NCBI GenBank assembly: GCA_015847255.1
Contig: JADLZK010001932.1
Coordinates: 682,001-746,000, forward strand
Origin: Hyparrhenia diplandra
Taxonomy: Eukaryota > Streptophyta > Magnoliopsida > Poales > Poaceae
Reading direction: 5' to 3'
Length of the DNA stretch: 64,000 bases
Below, piece after piece: positions 47,173 to 56,191 of this stretch. The notes below the pieces were generated by a model. It was not told the origin of the DNA, searched no databases, and saw only the letters and a list, made by a program, of their open reading frames with translations. Within the stretch, counting starts at the first letter, position 1. Each line of letters opens with the position of its first letter. Made by a program: the position numbers and the translations under genes.

Positions 47173-48153
47173 GGCGTGTTTGGCACAGCCCACGTAGCTC
47201 GGATCCTCAAAATTAACTCCGCCTCCAAGTTTTTTTTTTTTTTTTGCCAAACGCTTTTGGCTCCACCAACTCCACCGCAGATCTGCTCCAGGAGTTGCCC
47301 CCCAGATCCGTGGATTTGGTGGAGTACGGGGGGTGCTCCACCTAAATCAGGTTTGGTGGAGTTGGGAGAAATTACCCACCACCGCCACTGATTAGTGGAA
47401 AATGTACGATTCGTTTTATTTCATTCTGTCTAACTTCTCCCGTCGCTCCCTACCGCGCCGCATGTGCTCGCCGCCGCCATGTCGCCGTATCACCACCAGG
47501 GCGCACCGCAGCGACAGGGGCCATCTGTCGACGTCTGTGTGCCCGATTCAATGCACAGCCGGCGACCGATCGAGTGAGTTCATGTACGTACAAATCGGCG
47601 GAGACGACGACACCACACCACAACTTCGTTCGGGAAACGGAACAGATCGGCGGAGACGCAGCAACACACGGAGGCCATCCACGAATAAATTCACCCATTC
47701 ACCCACCGCATGAAGCTGCAGCGAATCAGCTTCTAGATCGCACCTTGTTGTAGGGCCCGGTGGATCCTTCACGGCGCACGTTTCAGCTTACGCAATTCTC
47801 CATGTGGTAGCAGTAGCAGTGGACGATCGCCGTGCGGCAGCCAAGAAGCATGGTCGGGGCTAGGGGCACGAGCAGCCTGTACCTCGTCTTCGATGACTGG
47901 CCTTTGGGATACAACAACTGCGAGCCCCCGGCTGCGGCGACACAGGCGCGTTCCACTTCGGCCGTGGCTACGGGAGGAGATAGTGATTTTTTCCCTTATG
48001 ACGTGTGGACCCTAGATGTCAGTGAAATAGGAAAAAAACTGAAGCCGTACCAAACACTTTTTGAGATCTCAGATTCACGCTAGAGCTGCTCTACGATGGA
48101 GCAGCAACTCCGGAGTTGGTTTTGACGGAGCTGGAGCTCTACCAAACACGTCC
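47173..48153. mobile_element. PIF/Harbinger-like element carrying gene fragments, 981 bp
   Basis: Ends GGCGTGTTTGG and, inverted, GGACGTGTTTGG are flanked by TTA (47170-47172 and 48154-48156). The paralogous 3' flank of copy 2 near 59511 is unfilled ('ggtgtgatttgttaggtctgtgattg' with the site inside it), proving insertion. Inside, 47850-48020 is open for a coding-like segment MVGARGTSSLYLVFDDWPLGY, reminiscent of grass proteins with LYLVLDDW, probably captured host exon sequence. No transposase. TTA and the ends fit PIF/Harbinger; a Pack-MULE is excluded by the 3-bp duplication. Confidence 0.85.
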
Positions 48154-48770
48154 TTAGTCTGTGATTGTGTCTACTAATTTAGCCTTAGTAAAGTAATTAG
48201 GGATTAACTTCTGTTTGATAGCTTCAAATGGAACTTACCGGGATTCGTAAATTCCGGAGGTATATGGCTACTCGTGTTTGTTTGTAAGTCTGGAATGTTT
48301 ATTTGTATGGAACTATGGATCTATATATGTTGCACTGAAGAGTTGTTGTGGGACTCTTTCTGAATGAAAACAAGACTTTACCCTGGCTATTCGGTAGAAA
48401 TGTGATTCCAGAAGTTCTATATTCTAGAAACAGAGCAGAGAAGTGTACTAGATTAGCTGCATATACATAAGCAATGAGATATGAGAATGAGAGACACAAA
48501 AGAACAGTTTCAGAATTTCAACAGTGTAGGAACAATTGATGGACTCTAAATTTGGGTTCATGGGCACGAAAACATTTGTTTCCCCATAATATAGCATGGA
48601 AATGGAGCTATCTAGTTTAAGAAACCTTGCAGGGCTGTTGCCGCAGCAAGTCAGCAACTATAATGTGCGATCTTGCTGTGGTTATTCATGAGCATTATAT
48701 TAGGTTTGCTTCCCTTGATTTTCTGCTCCACAGGGTCTTGAAATCACAGAAAACTAATTTCACGTGAAGC
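48154..48770 (+). other. 3' flank of copy 1 right of the element; start of next unit
   Basis: Continues the copy-2-like 3' flank ('gtctgtgattgtgtctactaattt', 'tgcactgaagagttgttgtgg'), so the original 3' UTR resumes after the insertion. No other gene. Confidence 0.5.
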
Positions 48771-48834
48771 CCAAACTCCTTAGTCTAGTCACACCACACT
48801 CCGCCGCAGGTGATCAGCAGAGAAATCAATCGCC

Positions 48835-49080
48835 ATGATGTGTCACATTTGGGAGAAATTCCGGGCGGCGCTGGGCATACGCCCCAGACCACGCCACCGC
48901 TGACGAGGGCCTTTCACCCCCGGGTCATGACGCCGTCGGTGACGAAGGCGGCGTCAGCGAGGGCCGGCCACCCCTGGATCTCGCACCTGCCGGTGATGAA
49001 GGCGGCGGCGGCGGCGAGATGGAGGACCTTCTTAGCGCGCTCCCCGACGACATCCTCCTTGTCCTCCACCATCTCCCATT
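48835..49080 (+). pseudogene. F-box/LRR/FBD copy 3, truncated
   Basis: Starts with ATGATG and the conserved MMCHIWEKFRAALGI and reaches the F-box (LLSALPDDILLVLHHLP in frame with the 49020 region). It stops at 49080, where sequence switches to 'ttgattggttcccctgatcac', the upstream flank of the next unit. All LRR and FBD exons are missing and the frame is broken between start and F-box. A remnant left by recombination between units. Confidence 0.8.
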
Positions 49081-50082
49081 GATTGGTTCCCCTGATCACA
49101 ATTTGGAAATTGTATACCATTCCTCCTTCCCGTGCAGCGGAAAATGTTCATGAATGGAAATGCAACCACTGCAATTGGCTTAATAATTTGAAATTTTTGT
49201 CACAGCTGTGAAGGTATATAGAATTTAACATAGAATTGGAAAGGAAGGACAGTCTGATCTAGATGTCAATCATATCTTTCGCATCTTTCAAACGTAATAA
49301 CATTATTTTTTAGTACGGATATAAACAGTGCACGAGTTGCTAGATATAAATGCACGAGTACGGATATAAACAATGCATGAGTACAGATATATACATTGTT
49401 TCTAGATTTAAATCTGTATTGAAGTTCTGAAAAATGCCCTGTGTCTGGGGAGCTGTAGAAACCTGTAAATTGACTCCAGTTGGTTGCTTATTTTTCCTTA
49501 GAAAGTAACTGAGCATATTTGTTCAGTTCAGCGAGGTTGTTGTTGGGAACTTGCTGGAGCATGTCAAGAGCTTTCCACTCTGAAACCTGTCTCAAATACA
49601 GATTGAAAATAACCAAGAAAATATTGAGTAACAGTGTAATGATAATTGAGGACTCGAGGATGCATCGAAGGGCACCCTAGGTGACGCCGTTGATTGGTTC
49701 CCCTAATCACAGTTTGGAAATTGTATACCATTCCTCCTTGCTGTGCTGCTGAAAATGTATGTAACGTTGCCCGTGAATGTTCATGAATCGAAGTGCAAAT
49801 GCCACTGCAGTTGCCTTAATAATTTGAAATTTTTGTCACAGCTATGAAGGAAAATAGAATTTAACATAGAATTGGGAAGGAAGGACAGTCTGATCTAGAT
49901 TTCAATGATATCTTTCGCATCTTTCAAACGTAATAACAGTGCACGAGAACGGAGCAGTGCGTTAAACAAAAAAGAATGGACTGGGCCTTTTCCCAGCCCA
50001 ACCCGGCCTAGTGGTCACTCGGGCCCATGACTAGTGACGAGTAACAAGAGGCCTCCTCCAGTCCTCCGTGGCTCCGTCCCAA
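49081..50082 (+). repeat. Duplicated upstream block of the F-box cluster
   Basis: Two related sub-blocks start near 49081 and 49690 ('gattggttcccctgatcac', 'accattcctcctt', 'ggacagtctgatctaga', 'tctttcgcatctttcaaacg'). The same blocks recur at about 54957 and 55465-55880. 49399-49600 also matches 54430-54605 and 54776-54900. This marks repeated unequal exchange. Confidence 0.75.
49420..49600 (-). pseudogene. Unidentified last-exon fragment, duplicated at 54424-54830
   Basis: Minus-strand reading VSEWKALDMLQQVP, then LAELNKYAQLLSKEK and a stop. The second copy at 54424-54606 has Q instead of the stop and stays open through FTGFSKELTGPQTLDIFQNF to its own stop. A consensus acceptor lies just upstream ('tttgagacag'). 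Both look like the last exon of a gene I cannot name. Confidence 0.4.
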
Positions 50083-51701
50083 TCTCTGTACTTCTAAACC
50101 TGAGCCAAGCTCAGGCTAGGGATTGGGCCACGTCACCTCCATTTTCTCGGCCGTTGGATCATGATCCAACCGTCCAAAAACTGAGCTTGCATATTTCCAG
50201 AGCCTTCTTTCCCCAAGCCCGACACGCGACGAAACGCATACTCCCGTCACACCGCCCGCAAACAGCCCGCCGCACAATCCAACGAAAAAAAACACTTCAC
50301 CCCGCTTGGGTCTCGGACGTCGCCGGCGCGCTCGAGAGGCGGAGGAGCTGCGGCGGCCCGCGCGCCGCCTCGTCGCAAAGCCACGGGTCACCTCGGCCCT
50401 GGGTGCGCGGGGACCGGGCGCGGGATGCGGCCGCGTCCGCACTGGGGAGCATAGTGTCCTCGGCCACCTCGGCGCGAGCGAGGCGGTTCGGGCGCAGTAG
50501 CCCCAGCGGACTCTCATTCAAAGAGACACCGGCGTGACGTCGCGGCTCTGGCTACGGACGGCGAAGACGCAGTCCCAATAGGCCAGCAGCGGAGTCGTGA
50601 TGCGACATCGGCGCTTCTGCGCGGCCGAGCCAGAGCGGCATGGCCATGGATGGCGGCTGTGTTGTGCGAGCGCGGTCGAGGTGGAGGGCGGGCCGCGGCA
50701 CGCAGCGGCGCATCAGCATCAGCGTGAGCCGCAGAGACAAGCCGCCGCGCCGGTGGCCAAGGGACAGCCGCGCAAAGAGGCGCCCAGACAACAACCACGA
50801 CGAGGAAACTGTCGTCGCTGGCGGACTGAGCCCCGCCCGTCCCGCACGGGAATGCTGCGGGAGGTGCCAATGGCTATGCGAGGAGGCACCAAGGCAGAGT
50901 AGTGAGGACTCCTCGCGGCCAACAGGCAAGCAAGGTTCCCGCCGTGCTCTGGTCAGAGCGTACCGCTGCACGCCACGGTGCTCGACCGCCTGCTCTACGC
51001 ATTCCCAACGATTCAGCCTCCACATCTCTGTGTCTTCCTCTCTCAACGATGCCTAGCTCATCGTGGTCATGTACTGTACATGAACGAGCCAGCTTATGCA
51101 ACAGTGGATGCCCACGCTCCAATGTATACCTCACACGCTACACTATCACTCTTGTGGAGAAGAAGCTGAGCATACCTGTCATAAGGAAGAAGGCAAGTAG
51201 CACCGGTGCTGTGCATGCCTCTCTGGTCTGGTCCCCGTGCCGTAGAGGTCGCCGTGCCCCATGTCAGCAGCGGCTAGCATAAGCGCCATCGATGACACCC
51301 GCCATATGCTTGATCAAATGACTATAGGATCTACCTCCATTTAGCGTCGAGTGGTGACCATGATTTCAATATGCAGTTCAGAAACGATTAAATTACATGG
51401 ACATCCTACTGTTTTTTTCTTCATGCAAATTTCAAGGTTTTACGTTACCATGTATATATGTCTCCTTATCTCATTTGAAATGCCATGAATTCTGGAATAT
51501 CAAAAACTTGTATCTTGTAGTCTATAAAATTCCATCCATATCAAACCAACATATGTATAAAAAATATTTGTCTTGCAAGCTGTATTATTAAATAGAGACA
51601 TCAATGTACAGTATATGCAATCTTTTCTCCACATGATCGCGCATCGCGTCTGGCTGGCCTAACACAAGCAAGCGCGCGGCAACGCCGCGCGTGGTTTCTA
51701 G
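50083..51701 (+). mobile_element. Non-autonomous Helitron, 1,619 bp, with proven borders
   Basis: Begins TCTCTGTACTTCTAAACC and ends CTAG (51698-51701). Six bases before CTAG is a perfect 8-bp hairpin, CGCGCGGC-AAC-GCCGCGCG (51673-51691). It sits between A and T with no target duplication, as Helitrons do. The homologous flank of copy 2 at 56056-56057 reads straight through ('cgtcccaa|ttcctccc'), the empty site. The interior is GC-rich with open frames on both strands (e.g. 50640-51056), none recognisable. No Rep/helicase, so mobilised in trans. Confidence 0.92.
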
Positions 51702-51809
51702 TTCCTCCCCAAAACCCCATTCTCCGTAGTTGGCTGCGCCGCGGCAGCTCTCGCCGGCGAGAGATCCAATGCAGAGGTGGAGTTGATCGGCGGGGGCGGC
51801 GTTGGATCG

Positions 51810-51905
51810 ATGATGCGTCACATTTGGGAGAAATTCCGAGCGGCGCTGAGCAGCTTTAAGGGCCGTCTCTTTCTGACTGCTAGTCATATGGCTGTGGCAT
51901 ACTAG
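51810..51905 (+). pseudogene. F-box/LRR/FBD copy 4, internally deleted to a mini-frame
   Basis: ATG at 51810 opens MMRHIWEKFRAAL, identical in register to copies 1-3. At about 51850 it jumps directly into sequence homologous to the 3' UTR ('agctttaagggccgtctcttt', compare 46967 and 59333). The remaining frame is 31 codons. Upstream sequence 51702-51809 matches 56057-56191 of copy 2, so the copy kept its own leader and 3' end and lost everything between. Confidence 0.8.
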
Positions 51906-52548
51906 CATCGTGTGTAACTGTGACTTGCTTCTATTCTCAATTAAGTGTGGTTCATACATTTGCCAATTTAGCCTGGATCAGAATTGCTGTTTTTATAGCT
52001 AGACAGGCTAGGCTAGATTGTGTGGTGATACTGCGTTGCACTGAAGAATTGTGCACTGGTGCTATTGAAATATTCGAGTTATCAAAAGCAATAATCACTC
52101 AGACCCTTGCTGGTTGACACAAACACAATATTTTGCAATCATGCATGATTTGTGAGATAATGATTGTAACGCAATATTCAGCGAATTGAAAGTTTAATTA
52201 CTATGTGTTTGGACTTTGGACAGTAATAGTTCAATCTCTACAGCCAGCACGTCGTTTGTGTCTGGACAATGATGACTCCGATCTAAGTTTGCAGCCCATT
52301 GTGCCAGGCCCAGACCAAATACCAATTTTACGGCCCAAACCCCTCTGTATATGGTAGGAACGTCACAGCACACCACTCCGCCAACAAGGCTCAGTTGCCG
52401 CTCCCTCCGCCTCCGGACGGCAGCAGCCGCACCCAGCTTCATCCTCTAGCTAGGGTTTAGATAGAAATCCCCCTAAAATCCCCCATTCAATCTCCATCCT
52501 TGGCACCGCCCTGCGCCGGCGTCGATCACGACCGTCTCCGTGTTTCTG
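51906..52548 (+). other. Flank and promoter of the next F-box gene
   Basis: 51906-52140 continues the 3'-UTR-like sequence of copy 4. 52290-52390 shares 'caggcccagaccaaa' and 'cacaccactccgcc' with the cluster's promoters. 52430-52548 is probably 5' UTR. Confidence 0.4.
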
Positions 52549-53848
52549 GTAAGCACCCCCTTTTCCTCCCCATTGCTGCATTTCCCCCCTCGCATCCCCT
52601 CACACCTCCATCTTGCTCGGTCCCCATTGTTCACACAGATTGCTCTCGGAGGGAGGCATGGAGGGCTGTTCCAAGACGAGTGCTGGTGCAGTGCCCGGCC
52701 TCCCAGACGAACCCTTGCTGGAGATCCTCTCCCGTGTCCCTGCCAAATCAGTCTGCCGTTTCAAGTGCGTGTCCAAGGCCTGGCGCGACCTTATCGCCGA
52801 TCCTGACAACCGGAAGAAGCTCCGCCATCCCATGCAAGGACTGTTCGTCCAGAAGAGCAAGTACTTCAAGGTTGAGAATGAATTGCTGTTGGATATCAGT
52901 TTCAGTTTCATCGACCTGACAGAGAGATCCGTGCCTCTGGACAGCAACCCTTGCTTCCCCTTCCTGACGGAAATGACTAGGGTCGAGACCTTCTTCTTTG
53001 ATTCTTGCAATGGGCTTATCCTTTTCGGGTACTCGGTGCCGTCTAACGCATTGGGCTATATTGTGTGCAACCCCACCACAAAGCATTGGTCAGCCGTGCC
53101 CGCTTGTGGCTCTTGTGAAGCGTTAACTCAGACCTATTTGGCTTTTGATCCGACTGTATCCTCTCACTTTCACTTGGTCCAGTTCCAGAAGTCAGATGGA
53201 CATCAGGATGAGGACATAGTGTCGTCGTTGCATGGTCGTTGCATGTCTACTCGTCTGAAACTGGGACCTGGAGCCAAAACCAAATTGATAAACAAAAAGA
53301 CCAAGGACAGTTGGAAGGCTGGCATCATCAACTTATACTAGAGGATCTCGACCATCATGGAGCCTTTGTTAATGGCTTCCTACATTTCATAGTTTGGGAC
53401 TCAGATCAGCACATACTTGTTGTAGATTTACAAGGGAAGGCAAGAAGGATGATCACTGTGCCAGATATGGCTGATGGGAGGCACTGGCACAATGTTATTT
53501 GTTTAGGTCAATCCCAAGGGCACCTACATTGTGTGACACTAAAGAATGGCAAACTATCTACATGGGTTCTTCAGGATTATGATGCACAAGAATGGGTGCT
53601 GAAGAACACCGTGAACTCTTTCGATATCTTTGGAGAAAAAGGAGGCAGATTAGACTTTCAAGTAGTTGACATTCATCAAGATTGTAATGTGGTTTTCTTT
53701 CTTCAGGAGTACAAGCTGACAACATACAACATGGACCGCAGGGAAGTGAGTGTCATTGCCACTTTCAAAGATCGCAAACTCCAGTCCTCTTTTTGCTCGT
53801 TATGTTCCCTATTTCTCAGAATCACCGGCTCTCACAAATAAATACTAA
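52549..53848 (+). CDS. F-box protein with associated domain (11-bp duplication breaks frame)
   Basis: CDS starts at 52658 after a 5'-UTR intron at 52549-52638 (CTG|gtaagc to cacacag). The F-box LPDEPLLEILSRVPAKSVCRF is at residues 14-55, followed by GLILFGY-type repeats of the F-box-associated domain (VCNPTTKHWSAVP). An exact 11-bp tandem copy of GTCGTTGCATG (53224-53234 and 53235-53245) shifts the frame at VSSLH. Counting one copy, translation proceeds into VYSSETGTWSQNQ and on to the C-terminus. A second shift, five T at 53790-53794 where four are expected, hides the family-typical ending YVPYFSESPALTNKY with stop at 53846-53848. Likely SCF adaptor, substrate unknown. It belongs to a different F-box family from its neighbours. 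Confidence 0.8.
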
Positions 53849-54423
53849 AAAGTGTGTGTTCTAAGTATCAGTAGTTGCTTGGTTAAATTCTAGTAGACCC
53901 TGCTGCTTGTGCTTGGATGTATCCTTTCTTAATTAGTACTGCAAGCTTGTTGAGACATTGGATGTATGCCTTCTCATGCTTTTGATATAGTTAGTACCGC
54001 AAGCCTGTTGAGACATTTATGTAGTGTACCCTTATGGATGCTGGTTATATTAATGAATGTTGTTGCAAAAGTTAAATAAATTCAATTTTTAGTGATAAGC
54101 TTTATGATTAGCATTTTTATGGCTGTATATTAATGAGCTATTATTTACGGTGAATTTAGTTTGTTGGTTGTGTGTTTATTTATGTCTTCAATCAAATAAA
54201 AATTATCTCTCATATTTTTCTAATGTTGCATGTATGGAATGATTTCAAATTGAAGCCTTCAGGTTACATCAAAGGTTCAGAACCATGAGACCATGAGAAA
54301 AACCCTATTTCTAAATGTCATGAAACCATGAGAAAATTTGTATTTCTAAATGTCAGTTGTTTTCTTTCCATCAATCAGTAGTTGAACTTGTGCTTTCATG
54401 ACAACTTATGGAATGTTCGTTCT
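53849..54423. other. 3' flank of F-box gene, no other gene
   Basis: AT-rich sequence with duplicated short phrases ('gcaagcttgttgagacattgg' and 'gcaagcctgttgagacatt'). No coding signal. Confidence 0.4.
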
Positions 54424-54605
54424 TCAAGTGGTATCTAGATTTAAATCTGTATTGAAGTTCTGAAAAATGTCCAGTGTCTGGGGGCCTGTCAGCTCCTTGC
54501 TGAAACCTGTAAAATTACTCCAATTGGTTGCTTGTTTTTCCTTGGAAAGTAACTGAGCATATTTGTTCAGTTCAGCAAGGTCGTTTCTGGGAACTTGCTC
54601 GAACA

Positions 54606-54773
54606 CAACGACGGAGCCAGCGGTCTGGCAGGCCGGGCTCTAGCCCCCTAAAATTAGGAAATCAAGGTTAATTACTGTAGCAAAAACAAAAATCCAATTA
54701 TTAAATCTTCATGCAAAATGAACATTTGCATGGTTTCAGCCCCCTAAAAAATAGTTTTGTTTTGGCGTCACTG
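54606..54773. mobile_element. 168-bp hAT-like element with 8-bp target duplication
   Basis: Flanked by CTCGAACA at 54598-54605 and 54774-54781. Ends are CAACGACGGAGCC and, inverted, CAGTGACGCC, the CAGYGRCGG-type ends of short hAT-like elements. The older paralogous sequence at about 49556 ('gaacttgctggagcatgtc') lacks it. It interrupts the unidentified exon fragment at 54424-54830. Confidence 0.85.
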
Positions 54774-55105
54774 CTCGAACATGTCAATAGCTTTCCACTC
54801 TGAAACCTTTGGTATTGTGCATAAAAAAAGAGAGAAATCTTTGGTAATTGGTACTGTCTCCAATTCAGATTGAAAATACCAAGAAAATATTGAGTAACAG
54901 TGTAATGATAATTGAGAACTCAAGGATCGATCGAAGGGCACCTAGGTGATGCCGTAGATCGGCTCCCCCTGATCACAGTTTGGAAATGTGTACCATTCCT
55001 CCTTCCCATGCTGCTGAAATGTAAGTAATGTTGCCTGTGAACGTTCATGAATCGAAATGCAAATGTCATAGTAATTGCTTCCGTTCCTCATGGGATAAAG
55101 CCTTT

Positions 55106-55262
55106 GGGGCATGTTTGGATGGAGGGACTAGAGACTAATAGGGACTAAAAAAATTAGTACCTAGCCCTCCCAAAGAGTCTAGTGAAATTGAGACTAAAAA
55201 TTAGTCCCTAGTCCCCATGTTTGGTTATTTATAGACTAAATGAGACTAAAAATTAGTCTGTC
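55106..55262. mobile_element. MITE relic with GGGACTAAA repeats
   Basis: Starts 'ggggcatgtttggatggaggg' and contains several GAGACTAAAAATTAGTC blocks in both orientations, typical of short grass hAT elements. The right terminus is missing; sequence rejoins the duplicated block at 'tcacagatgggaagg'. Paralogous sequence at about 55640 lacks it. Confidence 0.6.
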
Positions 55263-56191
55263 ACAGATGGGAAGGAAAATAGAATTCAGCATAGAATTGG
55301 GAGGGACGACAGTCTGAAACCTTTTTGTACTGTGGATTAAAAAGAAGAGAAACCTTTGGTAATTGGTACCGTCTCCAATCCAGATTGAAAATAACTAGGA
55401 AAATATTGAGTAACAGTGTAATGATAATTGAGGACTCGAGGATTGATCAAAGGGCACCTAGGTGATTAGATTGGTTCCCCTGATCACATTTTTGGAAATG
55501 TATACCGTTCCTCCTTCCGGTGCCGTTGAAAATGTAAGTGACGTTTTTTTTTTTTTTGAAGAATCATAATATAAGTAACGCAGCATGTTAATGTTCATGA
55601 ATCGTAATGCAAATGTCATAGTAGTTGCCTTCCATTCCTCTTGTGATAAGGCCCTTAATACTTGTTCAAATATAGTAGATATTTGAAACTTTGGGTCACA
55701 GCTGGGAAGGAAAATAGGACTTTTTTTCTTTTGAAATCAAGGAAAATAGGACCTAGCATAGAATTGGGAGGGAGGACAGTCTGATCTAGATGCCACCATA
55801 TCTTTCGCATCTTTCAAGGATGATCCACGGTGAATTTCCAGCTCCTGTTCCAGCTTCTCACCGGCCTAGTGATCTTTCAAATGTAATACTATTGTTTTTT
55901 TCAAGTATAATATATAAACAATGCACGAGAATGGAGTGGTGGGTTAAAAAAACCCGAAATAGAATGGAGTGGGCTTTTCCCAGCACAGTCCGGCCCAGTG
56001 GTCACTCTCGGCCCATGACTAGTGGCGAGTGACAACAGACCTCCCTCCGTCCCAATTCCTCCCAAAACCCCATTCTCCAGGGTTGGCTGCGCCGCGGCGG
56101 CTCTCGCCGGCGAGCAGCTGAGAAATCGCCTGGACTAAGAACCAATGCAGCCGAGGTGGAATTGATCGGCGAGGGCGGCGTTGGATCGACG
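55263..56191 (+). other. Upstream region of copy 2, built from cluster repeats
   Basis: 55350-55900 repeats blocks of 49683-49935 and 54840-55090. 55920-56190 contains the leader shared with copy 4 ('tggctgcgccgcgg', 'ctctcgccggcgag'). Confidence 0.5.

Noticed and set aside
47173..48153. Pack-MULE
   Set aside because: The target duplication is 3 bp (TTA), not 9, and the terminal repeats are short.
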